Source: Terasakiella sp. SH-1 (lineage in GTDB: Bacteria > Pseudomonadota > Alphaproteobacteria > Rhodospirillales > Terasakiellaceae). From it: a DNA stretch of 64,000 bases. A program made the translations under genes and the position numbers. Shown here one piece after another: positions 1 to 9,459 of the stretch. How positions within the stretch are numbered: position 1 is the first letter of the stretch; every line of letters starts with the position of its first letter. The stretch is taken from the NCBI RefSeq assembly GCF_004564135.1, contig NZ_CP038255.1, forward strand, positions 3,521,501 through 3,585,500. Reading direction: 5' to 3'. The notes under the pieces were generated by a model, which was given only the letters and a program-made list of their open reading frames with translations, had not been told where the DNA came from and did not search any database.

Positions 1-112
1 CACCAAGCCACACTTTTATTTGATCTGTCTGCATTTGAGCACTCTTTCAAATCTATATCTAAATATTGTTACTTTTTGGGCAGATCAGTAGAATAAGTCA
101 AGATAAAGCTAT

Positions 113-1222
113 TCATCTAAATGAATCAGGGAATATATATTTATTCCAATCATGAATAACATTATCAAGAGTATAACGCTGTGCCGTTTGTCGTGCTTGA
201 AAGGCCATACCGTCTAGTTTATTGTGATTTTCAATAAATCTCAATAGGGTAAAAGCCCATTCCCTTTCATTGTTACATGGGATAATCGCCCCAGAAACTT
301 TATCTTCAATTAAAGATTCAATTGAAGGAATCGCATCGCTGGCGATAGAGGGAATCCCATATGACAATGCTTCAAGAAGAACATTTGGGGTTCCCTCGTA
401 ACGTGAGGGTAAAGCAAAGATTGATGCTTTTTTATAGTATTCAGTAACGTTTTCTTGAAAACCACATAAAGTAATCCTTGTTTCTAGTCGTAATTGAGAA
501 ATCAGCTCTGTAAGCATCTCTCTTTCTGGCCCTTCACCTACGATCATAAGGTGCCAGTCTTCTTTTTTATCCGCGACATGAGAAAAGGCTCGAATTAATA
601 CATCATGTGCCTTTTGTTGATGCAATCTACCAACAGTCAAAATGATTTTTTGATCACGAGAAACCGGATGATGAGGAAAGCTATGACGTAATGGATTCGG
701 GAGATATCCGAGCTTAGAATAGGGAACATATGATGACAATGTCTCTAAAGCCCCTTGGCTGTTAGCTGTAACTACATCAGCACAGGGATAGAGTTTGGTT
801 CTTAAATAGTCCCAAAATTTTCCGAAACTTTGTTTTGCAGGGTCATTACGCTCAGAAATAACTCGCCTACACTTAAATCCTACTGTTGCCAGAATGGTTA
901 AAATATTCATCGGTGCAATAAAGCTTAAAATCGTATAGCCAGAATATAGTTTTAAAACTTTTCTAAGTTGTATAATTCGTTTAATATTATTGAATAGTCG
1001 AGATATTAAATTGGTAGATGGGATAATCCCTCCAATTACATGTCTTGTTATTGCCGGATGAATCGGAAATTTATCCTCACTGACAGGAGCCATTGTGATC
1101 AATGCGACGTTCTTGCCATTTGCCGCCCAATAATTCATGACATTATGAGATACATTCTGTGCGCCACCACCTCCCATATCAGCGAGAACAAAAACAACAG
1201 AATCTTTGTATAGGTTTTTCAT
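113..1222 (-). CDS. Family-4 (GT-B) glycosyltransferase
   Basis: Predicted cytoplasmic retaining glycosyltransferase that adds a sugar to a lipid-linked or surface glycan; acceptor and donor cannot be read from sequence. The N-terminus carries the Gly-rich loop GGGGAQ (residues 17-22) typical of GT4 enzymes. The C-terminal Rossmann half has GRLHQQKAHDVLI and then the E-x7-E block YEGTPNVLLEA, which binds the nucleotide-sugar phosphate. The 369-residue length is normal for the family. Its ATG overlaps the stop of the upstream gene by one base (TAATG), so the two are probably translationally coupled. It is the last gene visible in the minus-strand glycan operon; the 112 bases beyond it hold nothing recognisable. 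Confidence 0.9.
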   Translation of the reverse strand: MKNLYKDSVVFVLADMGGGGAQNVSHNVMNYWAANGKNVALITMAPVSEDKFPIHPAITRHVIGGIIPSTNLISRLFNNIKRIIQLRKVLKLYSGYTILSFIAPMNILTILATVGFKCRRVISERNDPAKQSFGKFWDYLRTKLYPCADVVTANSQGALETLSSYVPYSKLGYLPNPLRHSFPHHPVSRDQKIILTVGRLHQQKAHDVLIRAFSHVADKKEDWHLMIVGEGPEREMLTELISQLRLETRITLCGFQENVTEYYKKASIFALPSRYEGTPNVLLEALSYGIPSIASDAIPSIESLIEDKVSGAIIPCNNEREWAFTLLRFIENHNKLDGMAFQARQTAQRYTLDNVIHDWNKYIFPDSFR

Positions 1223-2436
1223 TAATTTGCCATTTGCCGAATAAGATTTATTTCTAACTCAATACGTTCTGACCAAGATGAAATGCGGGGCTTAACTTGT
1301 TGAGCAATATGTGTTTGGAATTCTTTGCGCTTTTCAGGACTTTGAATTAAATCAGCAAGACATTTTGCAAGATCACTAGGTTTTGCATTCTTAGGAATAG
1401 ATGTATAAGTTCCAACAGGCATTAACTCGTCAAACTCTTCATCATGCATTCCTTCCCCAAAAATATTACGTACAACAAAACAACATTCTGCAGAAATTGC
1501 CTCAAGATTTGCATTACTTACATGCCCTTGTTTGTTTAAGCAAACGTAGATATCAGCTTTTGCAAGCTCATTTTTTACTTGAGACCCAAGTACAGCACCA
1601 TAAAATTTTACCTGATCAGCAATCTGTGAATTAGTTACTTTTGTTTCCAAATCATGTTTTAATGTTCCATCCCCAATAATTTTAACTTCTGTTTGTTTTA
1701 ATAAATCTTGAGGCAAATAAAATAGACTTTCTATAAAGAAGTCTGACCCTTTGAATTCTTCTAAACGGCCAAGAAGCACTATAGAAACTTTTTTTCTATA
1801 CTCTCTGTTTCTATTAATTTGATCAACACCATTAAGTAAAACATCTCGTGTCACAGTCGGAAGAAGTGCTTTTTCCATCCAAGTTTTCCCTCCACTGCCA
1901 TCGCCTGTACAGATTACATGGGAAAAAGGGGACTTATATGCCCATCTTAATAAACGTTCAAAGGGGCTGGTACCAGCAAGAGCATGCTGTAAGTCAATGG
2001 GGATACCTAACATCCTCAAAACAATAGGAACACTGGTGAAACGTGCAAGTATCGCAGCTTGAAGAACATTTCCTCGATCAATATACACAATATCTGGATT
2101 TGAATTTCGAACCCTTTTTAATAGATATATAGCATGTTGAATTTCCCGGATATAAAATGCAAAACGACCTGCCCATCGGCATGGCATTGCTAAAATTCTA
2201 ATAGGGTTTTTTAATCCATCTATTTGAAATGATTTATTATTCAATGGAGCAAAGTCATCATTTTTATGATTAATATTAAATGACCGCGTCATAATAATTT
2301 CAAGATCAATATCATTAGCTTGATCCATATATTCCAACATATAACGTATAGCAGGAGAACCAAAAGGTTCCCATTTTTTTTGCTTAATTGAAGTTTCAAA
2401 GCCATTCATCAAACGACAAATAAATATACATTTCAT
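1222..2436 (-). CDS. Family-4-like glycosyltransferase with altered E-x7-E motif
   Basis: GT-B fold glycosyltransferase of 404 residues. The C-terminal nucleotide-binding half begins with VLLGRLEEFKGSDFFI (about residue 220). The usual acidic E-x7-E block reads QGHVSNANLEA, so the first glutamate is replaced by glutamine while the second is kept. The N-terminal half lacks the clear GGxE/Q loop of its downstream neighbour. Four bases separate it from the AsnB gene upstream, so it belongs to the same operon. Donor and acceptor are unknown; a sugar of the acidic diamino type made by the same operon is a reasonable guess. Confidence 0.82.
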   Translation of the reverse strand: MKCIFICRLMNGFETSIKQKKWEPFGSPAIRYMLEYMDQANDIDLEIIMTRSFNINHKNDDFAPLNNKSFQIDGLKNPIRILAMPCRWAGRFAFYIREIQHAIYLLKRVRNSNPDIVYIDRGNVLQAAILARFTSVPIVLRMLGIPIDLQHALAGTSPFERLLRWAYKSPFSHVICTGDGSGGKTWMEKALLPTVTRDVLLNGVDQINRNREYRKKVSIVLLGRLEEFKGSDFFIESLFYLPQDLLKQTEVKIIGDGTLKHDLETKVTNSQIADQVKFYGAVLGSQVKNELAKADIYVCLNKQGHVSNANLEAISAECCFVVRNIFGEGMHDEEFDELMPVGTYTSIPKNAKPSDLAKCLADLIQSPEKRKEFQTHIAQQVKPRISSWSERIELEINLIRQMAN

Positions 2437-2440
2437 AATA

Positions 2441-4249
2441 TTATGTTTTTTGCCATTTTTCTAAAATTGCCAGCCTTAATGCCATACGGGTCCACCCTTC
2501 TCCAGCGGAACGTTTGTGCCATACTTTTTCACTGAACGCTGAGTCTATTCCATTAATCTGTGGCACAGTAGTTTCTAAATTTTTCAAAAGATGGTTTGAG
2601 GAAAAAAGGAAACCATGTGTTCCAATATTAAAATCAATATCTTTAAGGTAACTTTTTCTCAATCTTTTTAAAATGTTTTTGCGCCCGAAACTAATCATGC
2701 TACGAGGATCAATATGAGAAGCAGCCTCAAAAACATCTTTCGATAAGAATGGGGTCCGAAGTTCAAAACTTTCAGACATACTTGCATGATCTTGAGCAAA
2801 TAAAATACTTCCTGGAAGTGTGCCATTTAAATCTTCGTAACCAGCTTCCAAATATGGAGCTAACTCATTTTTAAAATAGTTTTCACACCAATCTTGATAT
2901 CCGTCCAATTTATTTAACCAGCGAACCATTGGATAATTTTTTTCTGCTGAATATATTTGACTTGTTGTTTTACACGCTCTATCGGCGATAGCTTGAAACT
3001 TACTGGAAAATGGCCTCAAATATTGTGATGTCGCATAGATTCCATCTAATAAGAAGTGAGGTAGGACATGAAGTTTTCGGAATCTGTACAATGTTGCAAC
3101 CTTACCATAGCCATAAGCTAGTTCATCGCCCCCTACACCAGTCAATCCAACGACATAATTTTTTTTGGCAGCATGACATATTGTTTTGACTGAAAAAGCA
3201 CCTGAATTATCACATGGCCCCCCAAAGAGGTGAAGCATATCATCTATATTATTTTCGTTTTCTGCAGGATCGCATTCAACAATATGATGGGGACAGCCTA
3301 AATATTTAGCCAATTGACTTGCGATGAAAGATTCATCAATTTTAATTTTGCCAGACAAATAACCTTTTTGAACAAAAGTCAATGTTTCAGGGCGAATATC
3401 CAATTCATAACGGCACATCAAAGCAACTAGTGTTGAATCAACTCCAGAAGATAAAAATAAACTTAATGGGACATCGGATATAAGCCGGCGTTCAATTGAA
3501 GTAATTAAGGCATCTCGTATACGCTCAAGATCAGCATTTGTTGCCGGGCGGGGGGGGGCGGTAGATAAGGTAGGGCGAGGTGGGAACCAATAACGTGTTT
3601 CACTAATAACTTCTTTTGCGTTAAGAGTTACTATAGTACCAGCATCAATTTTCTTTACCCCTTTGTAAGCAGAAGTGCCACCTGGCAGGTAACCTAGAGT
3701 TAAAAAACTATATAAATCTGATTGTGAAAGGTTCTTTTCTAATGGTAATAGCTTATCCAAAGCAGATAATTCAGAAGCAAACTGATAACCCGTACTTGTT
3801 TCACGCAGAAACACAGGCTTTTCTCCAAAAGGGTCAGTAACAATGTGTGTATAAGTCCCGTCGAAAATAGCAAAAGCAAACATACCATCTAGTTTAGGAA
3901 CTAAACCTTTCCCCCACTGACGCCACCCATTAAGAAGAATTTCTGTATCGCTTTGAGTGGTAAATTTATGGCCTTTTTCTTCAAGTTCTTGTTTCAGATC
4001 TAAGAAATTATATATTTCACCATTAAACGTAATTGTTAACTCGCCCCGTGTCATAGGTTGAGCAGCACGCTTATTCAGATCAATAATTGCAAGACGGCGA
4101 TGACCAAGAGTAATTGTTTTATCTGGGGTCTGCCATACCCCTTCTCCATCTGGACCACGATGGGATATTGCAGATAATGCATCTTTATATTTTTGGCTTC
4201 TGTTTTCTATCGCCGGGGAAACGAGGACTTCTCCTAGGATGCCACACAT
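2441..4249 (-). CDS. asnB: Glutamine-dependent asparagine synthetase-like amidotransferase
   Basis: 602-residue AsnB-type enzyme. Cys2 is the glutaminase nucleophile (MCGILGE) and SHRGPDGEG (about residues 28-36) is the class II glutaminase signature. The C-terminal synthetase domain has a canonical PP-loop SSGVDST near residue 265 that adenylates a carboxylate. In glycan loci such enzymes (for example WbpS of Pseudomonas aeruginosa O6) amidate uronic acid carboxyls, which fits the uronate-forming dehydrogenase at 37504 and the WbpB/D/E genes here. Ordinary asparagine synthesis cannot be excluded. A run of nine C on the coding strand (3550-3558) lies in the linker between the two domains and could be prone to slippage. 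Confidence 0.88.
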   Translation of the reverse strand: MCGILGEVLVSPAIENRSQKYKDALSAISHRGPDGEGVWQTPDKTITLGHRRLAIIDLNKRAAQPMTRGELTITFNGEIYNFLDLKQELEEKGHKFTTQSDTEILLNGWRQWGKGLVPKLDGMFAFAIFDGTYTHIVTDPFGEKPVFLRETSTGYQFASELSALDKLLPLEKNLSQSDLYSFLTLGYLPGGTSAYKGVKKIDAGTIVTLNAKEVISETRYWFPPRPTLSTAPPRPATNADLERIRDALITSIERRLISDVPLSLFLSSGVDSTLVALMCRYELDIRPETLTFVQKGYLSGKIKIDESFIASQLAKYLGCPHHIVECDPAENENNIDDMLHLFGGPCDNSGAFSVKTICHAAKKNYVVGLTGVGGDELAYGYGKVATLYRFRKLHVLPHFLLDGIYATSQYLRPFSSKFQAIADRACKTTSQIYSAEKNYPMVRWLNKLDGYQDWCENYFKNELAPYLEAGYEDLNGTLPGSILFAQDHASMSESFELRTPFLSKDVFEAASHIDPRSMISFGRKNILKRLRKSYLKDIDFNIGTHGFLFSSNHLLKNLETTVPQINGIDSAFSEKVWHKRSAGEGWTRMALRLAILEKWQKT

Positions 4250-4265
4250 TAATTGATCCCTTCTA

Positions 4266-6080
4266 TTATGAATGAGTAGAGATAAATTTATTTAGGGACA
4301 TGAAATTCCATAAGAAATCTGCAACTCTCGGTGGGTTAACTTTTGTGTCATTGGAATAAAAGTCTTCAGCTAATTTCGCGATATGTTCATATTTGATAAA
4401 ATCAGCATTAAATAACTTCTGAGAATCTCTCATAGAGAGAAGATAAGATTCAAAATCTTGATTTCCTTTCAAAACGGTATCATTTGTTGGCCAAGTTCGA
4501 AACATTTCGATTGGCGAATTAGACCTCTCACGAACAATCCTGCGCTTTATCGCTGATAGAGAACGATATAAAAACTTACGATGTGACGAAACAATCGGTA
4601 AGTCATCATTGGCATTTCTGATCTTCAAAAATCCAGGATACAGGTATTTCAGTGTGTGTCGAACGAGTTTCCTGTCAAATCGTTGAACCATAGGTATGCG
4701 GTGAAATAAGTCAAAAACAGAATTCTCAAATGTTGGTGTTCTTAATTCACCTTGGGTTCGCATTCCAAGATTATCAGGATAACTATAATGACGACTTGGG
4801 TCTGATAAGAACAAGTAATGCCAAATATCATCAAGATCATCAGTAAATTGTCGGGCTTCTATTTCAAGTTCCTGAATCCGATCACGGTGTGCAGCTCTAA
4901 TGTCCTCAATAATGGTTTTGTGGAAACAGTTTTCCACTCCATTGTATTTTAAACGTGAGGAGAAGTTATTGATATAATGATCAGTTAATTGTGAAGGCAA
5001 CTTAGCTTTAAATTTACCACCAATCCTTCTTGAGGCAAAATCAAAAGAATTTGAGGGCATATACATACCCTGAAACATATAATCAATACCAGTACCACAT
5101 AGAAATACATCAATATCATTAGGCACGTCATCAAGGCCGAAAAATATGTTGGCAATGTTATATTGTGAACCGTTCTGCTCTAAAGCACCTTGGTACGTAT
5201 TTAGATAATGTTTTTCATCAATTATAATAGTTTGATGAGGGCAGTTTTTAAGGGCAGCAAGTTCACGTGCTCTGAGAATTTCACGTGTATTATCGTGAAA
5301 CCCAACAGTAATACTATGTAAAGGGAAATTACAGGCAGCCAGAACTGTTCTTGTATCATGCCCGCCACTTAAAAAAATTCCGGGTTTATTCTTGTCCGAG
5401 CATTTAGCTGAAATTGAATTTTTTAGCGCTATTCCCAGTTTTTCAGCATTTTCAGCAACTGAGCCAGAAAGTTTTTCAAAATTTGGTTGATAGTATCTTG
5501 AAAGAGAACAAGTAGCATTTTTCCAAATCAGGTGATACCCGGCACGTAAAAATGAAATGTTTCTAGCAAGAGTATAGGGACCATGAACACGTCTGAACTT
5601 TAGAAAATCATATGCAGAAACAGGATCCCAATCTAATTTGTTTTTTTGTTTTAAGATTTCACAACAATCGTTAAAAGAAAAGGCTCCAATAAATGAACCT
5701 TCATCAACACTGTAATGAAATTGAGTTGAAGCAAAACGATCAGTAAAAGTGTGAAGAGTGCCATTTTTTTTATCAATCACGACAATAAGAAATTCTCCAT
5801 TTAACTCTTCAAGAGAACGCTCATTATCAAGTGCATCTTCAATCATTTCAGTGGGAACGGTTTTAGAAACTCTTCCATCTTTGATAAGATGACCAAAAAC
5901 AATTATAAAATGCTTCTCTTGCTCTGAAATCAGTGGTGTATATTTCAAGCCTTGATAGCTAATTGTACATTTTCTTCCCGGAAATATAACAGAATAGCTT
6001 TTTTCAGGCGTAAAAGGAATTTCAATAGGTTTTGATTCTGCAGGTTGGCATATAACCGTTATTTGTTCACGCAATAGCAT
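4266..6080 (-). CDS. Asparagine synthetase-like protein lacking the glutaminase cysteine
   Basis: 604-residue protein of the AsnB superfamily. The N-terminal glutaminase-like domain has no Cys at position 2 (it starts MLLREQ), so glutamine hydrolysis is unlikely. The synthetase domain keeps a PP-loop variant, FLSGGHDTRTVL (about residue 240), with Thr where Ser is usual. The architecture resembles beta-lactam synthetase-type enzymes, which adenylate a carboxylate but use another nucleophile. It lies 16 bases upstream of a normal AsnB in the same operon. It may couple an amine to a uronic acid carboxyl, or use free ammonia. The substrate is inferred only from context. Confidence 0.8.
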   Translation of the reverse strand: MLLREQITVICQPAESKPIEIPFTPEKSYSVIFPGRKCTISYQGLKYTPLISEQEKHFIIVFGHLIKDGRVSKTVPTEMIEDALDNERSLEELNGEFLIVVIDKKNGTLHTFTDRFASTQFHYSVDEGSFIGAFSFNDCCEILKQKNKLDWDPVSAYDFLKFRRVHGPYTLARNISFLRAGYHLIWKNATCSLSRYYQPNFEKLSGSVAENAEKLGIALKNSISAKCSDKNKPGIFLSGGHDTRTVLAACNFPLHSITVGFHDNTREILRARELAALKNCPHQTIIIDEKHYLNTYQGALEQNGSQYNIANIFFGLDDVPNDIDVFLCGTGIDYMFQGMYMPSNSFDFASRRIGGKFKAKLPSQLTDHYINNFSSRLKYNGVENCFHKTIIEDIRAAHRDRIQELEIEARQFTDDLDDIWHYLFLSDPSRHYSYPDNLGMRTQGELRTPTFENSVFDLFHRIPMVQRFDRKLVRHTLKYLYPGFLKIRNANDDLPIVSSHRKFLYRSLSAIKRRIVRERSNSPIEMFRTWPTNDTVLKGNQDFESYLLSMRDSQKLFNADFIKYEHIAKLAEDFYSNDTKVNPPRVADFLWNFMSLNKFISTHS

Positions 6081-6118
6081 TTTAAAATGTGTCTTAAATA
6101 TTGATGTCTTTATAAAAC

Positions 6119-7693
6119 TTATGAAGGATAATATAGTTCCTGAAAAGAGCTATCTCTTAACTGTAATGCTTTTACAAAAGCCTCTTCTAATTCCTCTCCA
6201 TCCAATTCAATTTGGTTATCATCGGAATAAACTAATGGAAGGCGTACAACTCTTTTTTCCAGAGAGGGCAAAGCATCATTCATAAATGGTGTTCGTCCAG
6301 GGTCAAAGATAACGATCGGCATTTGACTAAGAAGGCCAGTTCGAAATGTTGTAGATTGAGGATAATCCATCAACATGATATCGGCGTCATTATATGCTTC
6401 TTCAAAGGGTCTATTATCTGCCTTTATACCTGCCATCTTAAGGAGTTGTTGAGGAAAACCAGCCTTGCATCCAGGGTGTGGTTTTACAACAACTTCATAA
6501 CCCTTGCTAGATAAGTACATAAGCAGTTTAGTCTGAAAATCAATTTGGGCTATATCAAATTGAAGTGCAGGAAAATAATATCTTTCTATCATATAATGCG
6601 AAGGTACATAGATAATTTTCAAGTGTTTCCCAGATTTCCTGTCCCATTTTCTTGGTACATCATAAAGTGGGACAGGTGTTTTTTCTAGTTTTATAGAATT
6701 ATCTGTAAGTTTATAATCTGGAATAATTTGTTTTTGAATTGATTGAAGGTGGGCATCACTATAAGCAATAAACTTTTGACAATAAGACCATTCGGTTAAA
6801 GCAAATTCAGGACAATCCATCCAGCCACAACCTGTACCGTGATCGTGCGCTGTATTTTCTCCTCCATTTTTATAAATAATATGGGCTAAAATTCGGTTTG
6901 CAATATTGCCCATAGACGGTGCCCAAAAACGATAAGGTAAATTTTTCTGGCTCTTTTCCGCAGTAACAAGCAGTAAATTGGTTGTATCAAGCAATTGAAT
7001 AAAAGATTGCAAGATTGATTTGCGATATAATTTAATATCGGCCAAATTATTTTGGCTAAAAAGAGATAGCACAAGGTCAACAAGTTCGTTTGCAATATCA
7101 TTATTAGCAAAATTAATAGGACTGCTTTTCTTAAGATCAAACCATTGTTGGTAATGAGATAAAACTAGGTTTTCCTCTTTGTAATCAGCTAGATCTTGTA
7201 TCCATTTTTCAGAAGAAAAACATAGTATTTGTTTTTTTCTAGAAATTATTTTTGAAGGGCGTCTTGAAAATTTATCTTTCTTTAAAGGTGAAGCAAGCCA
7301 CCTTAGCCACATTAAACCGCGAGAATTTTTATCCAATATTTTATGAAAAGCCGCATCAAAATTTGATGACGCAATATTATTATGCAGAAGATTCTCTAAA
7401 ATACTATTTTCTTGATCAAACCTTGGCTGAATCCCTTTTTCAAGGCAACTTTCTTTAATACGTGCAAAAATAAAAAATTGTACGGCCTCAAGACCAAGAT
7501 AAATAAGACATAGCCACGCAATCTCTGCTTGGCGGTTTTGTTCTATGTTATATGTGCGCAAAATTGCACAAGCTTGCTTACAAAAAGTTTTAACAAAAAC
7601 ATCGGTTTCCTGATTTGAAACAGGTAAAAAGAAGTTTTCTACACCGCTTGTATCAAACTTAATATCTTTTGGGTGATAATTTAAAACTGGCAT
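6119..7693 (-). CDS. Uncharacterised GT-B-like surface-glycan protein
   Basis: 524-residue protein of no family I can name with certainty. The N-terminal ~250 residues are helical and unassigned. The second half shows HDHGTGCGW (about residue 282), IIYVPSHYM, a KPHPG motif and then DIMLMDYPQSTTF. A KxHP motif followed by an Asp/Ser-rich loop is seen in CDP-glycerol-phosphotransferase and KpsC-like GT-B enzymes, and two other unassigned proteins in this window (28221 and 31733) have the same arrangement. It is cotranscribed between asnB-like genes and the pseF/pseG-like pair, so a nonulosonate transferase or a related processing enzyme is plausible. Confidence 0.6.
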   Translation of the reverse strand: MPVLNYHPKDIKFDTSGVENFFLPVSNQETDVFVKTFCKQACAILRTYNIEQNRQAEIAWLCLIYLGLEAVQFFIFARIKESCLEKGIQPRFDQENSILENLLHNNIASSNFDAAFHKILDKNSRGLMWLRWLASPLKKDKFSRRPSKIISRKKQILCFSSEKWIQDLADYKEENLVLSHYQQWFDLKKSSPINFANNDIANELVDLVLSLFSQNNLADIKLYRKSILQSFIQLLDTTNLLLVTAEKSQKNLPYRFWAPSMGNIANRILAHIIYKNGGENTAHDHGTGCGWMDCPEFALTEWSYCQKFIAYSDAHLQSIQKQIIPDYKLTDNSIKLEKTPVPLYDVPRKWDRKSGKHLKIIYVPSHYMIERYYFPALQFDIAQIDFQTKLLMYLSSKGYEVVVKPHPGCKAGFPQQLLKMAGIKADNRPFEEAYNDADIMLMDYPQSTTFRTGLLSQMPIVIFDPGRTPFMNDALPSLEKRVVRLPLVYSDDNQIELDGEELEEAFVKALQLRDSSFQELYYPS

Positions 7694-7707
7694 TAGTTAT
7701 TCAATAT

Positions 7708-8406
7708 TTAGATAGTTGTTTTTCTTTGCAAACGTTCATATTTCCATTCTAACCTTTCCCAATCAGCTTCATTATTAATGTCACAGCTATATCCATGGGG
7801 GACAAGGAAGGCCTGAAGTTTATTTGCTAGTTTATGACAGTCATATTGAGCAAGAATGCGTTGATCAAAGAAATAAAATAAGCCGGAATCCGTAATGGTT
7901 GGTTCTAAATCTTGTGAGTTTATTAGAACTTTATCTGGAAAAAGAGGATACCAAAATCCATCCTCTTTTTGCGTCATTGCCCAAAAGGCAGGTTCATGAA
8001 AAGGTTCACAACTCATCAAAACTTCCGGTTCATCTTTTTTGAATTGTTCATATGCTTTAAGGTAAATTTCCGCCGGGACTAAGGCTGCAGTTGCCAGACA
8101 AAATAGAACCTCATGATCATTTTCTTCTGCCTTCATAAAACGGGGAATATCATGACGAATAAGGTCCGTGAAGCCGCTAATACTATCAGCAAGATCAGGA
8201 GAACGTAATTCTAATGTTTCTGCCCCATATGAGCGCGCAACTTCGGCAATTTCTTCATCATCTGTTGAAACATAGACATTCGATAAGAAATCTAGTTCCT
8301 TTAAATGATTAATGACGTGCCCAATAATAGGTGTACCATCAAGTTCTCGGATATTTTTACGTGGAATGCGTTGGGAACCGCCCCGCGCCGGTATATAAGC
8401 AAACAC
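7708..8406 (-). CDS. pseF: CMP-nonulosonate cytidylyltransferase, PseF type
   Basis: Activates a nonulosonic acid with CTP to give the CMP-sugar donor. The N-terminus has the CTP-binding loop IPARGGSQRIPRKNIRELDG (residues 4-23), and the PseF-like spacing follows (VSTDDEEIAEVA near residue 47). At 232 residues it has the normal length for single-domain CMP-sialate/pseudaminate synthetases. It lies directly downstream of a PseG-like hydrolase and in the same operon as a NeuB-family synthase, so condensation and activation are encoded together. PseF rather than NeuA is chosen from the overall sequence and the PseG neighbour; the exact sugar is inferred. Confidence 0.8.
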   Translation of the reverse strand: MFAYIPARGGSQRIPRKNIRELDGTPIIGHVINHLKELDFLSNVYVSTDDEEIAEVARSYGAETLELRSPDLADSISGFTDLIRHDIPRFMKAEENDHEVLFCLATAALVPAEIYLKAYEQFKKDEPEVLMSCEPFHEPAFWAMTQKEDGFWYPLFPDKVLINSQDLEPTITDSGLFYFFDQRILAQYDCHKLANKLQAFLVPHGYSCDINNEADWERLEWKYERLQRKTTI

Positions 8407-8429
8407 TTACCATCCTCCTTTGAACAATG

Positions 8430-9458
8430 TCACTGTCCAATTTTATCTTTAATTAGCTTTACTACTAATTCACTACCCGCACCATGAATATATGCGCATT
8501 GGTTCTCATAAATTCTCGCCAATTCAGAAGGTGAGTTTTTTATTTGTGAGATAAGTGAATTTACATTAGCAGCACATAGAGGTGAAGGGCCACCAAGATA
8601 TGTCAGAAGGCATTGTTTCTGAAGCTTATCTGCCATAGCAAGTTGGTGGTCTTCAACAGCAATTGCAAACATTGGAATACGTGCTGCAATAAGTTCGTAA
8701 CAAGTTGTACCACAAGCAGTAAAAGCAAAATGGGCTCTTTTTATATACGGGATAAGACCATTAGGTGCGATATGATGTGTAATCTTTAAAGCTGATTCTT
8801 GAGATGCTTTAAAAACAATTTCAGGACAGGGGTGAGAGGGACCGATAATTACATCAAACTGGTATCCTTCAAAGAGAGTTGGTTCAATATTTTTAATAAG
8901 CCAAGCTGTAAAGCCCCCGGGATCTTCCCCTCCTGTCGTTAACAATACATGCGTTTTGTCTTTTTTTTCTCTCTCATGAGAAAATAGCTGCTTATTTAAA
9001 AAGTTATATTCCAATCCGCATAATACGGTCCTGTTATTCTGTATCGGGTATGATGTTTTTTTTGCAAACGCATTGTTATTAATAAGAAAGTCACAATCAA
9101 GGTCTCGGAACTTTTCATCATCAATGCAAATAAGACAAGACAGATTCCTATAGCGGGTACTCGTTCCCACAGTAAGGTCACGACTGTCTATTAGCAGACA
9201 ATAAGGGGCTTCTGCATTGACTAAATTGTGTAAGAAAACAAAGTCTTCTTCCGATCCGACAATCCCGTGAGATACTATACAATTAAACCCATTCTCTTGT
9301 ACGAAAGTCACCCCTTCTGGTGCATTTGGCTGCAGAATAAAAACAACTTCTAGATTATGAGAGCAAAATTCACGAGCAAGATTGCAGCAACGAACAACAT
9401 GTCCTAGACCATAAGTTCCTCCTGCATCGCATCTAATATAAACTTTTGGAATATTCAT
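8430..9458 (-). CDS. pseG: PseG-like UDP-sugar hydrolase
   Basis: Resembles PseG, the GT-B-fold hydrolase that removes UDP from UDP-2,4-diacetamido-trideoxy-altrose in pseudaminate synthesis. Visible features are IRCDAGGTYGLGHVVRC at the N-terminus (the RxDxxxxxGxGHxxRC signature), LLTTGGEDPGG in the middle, and the C-terminal nucleotide-binding stretch FTACGTTCYELIAARIPMFA. The ATG at 9458 is preferred over the in-frame TTG at 9470 because it sits one base after the stop of the deacetylase gene (TAGAATG). The locus lacks a visible PseC or PseH, so the true substrate could be a different UDP-diamino sugar. Confidence 0.75.
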   Translation of the reverse strand: MNIPKVYIRCDAGGTYGLGHVVRCCNLAREFCSHNLEVVFILQPNAPEGVTFVQENGFNCIVSHGIVGSEEDFVFLHNLVNAEAPYCLLIDSRDLTVGTSTRYRNLSCLICIDDEKFRDLDCDFLINNNAFAKKTSYPIQNNRTVLCGLEYNFLNKQLFSHEREKKDKTHVLLTTGGEDPGGFTAWLIKNIEPTLFEGYQFDVIIGPSHPCPEIVFKASQESALKITHHIAPNGLIPYIKRAHFAFTACGTTCYELIAARIPMFAIAVEDHQLAMADKLQKQCLLTYLGGPSPLCAANVNSLISQIKNSPSELARIYENQCAYIHGAGSELVVKLIKDKIGQ

Positions 9459-9459
9459 T

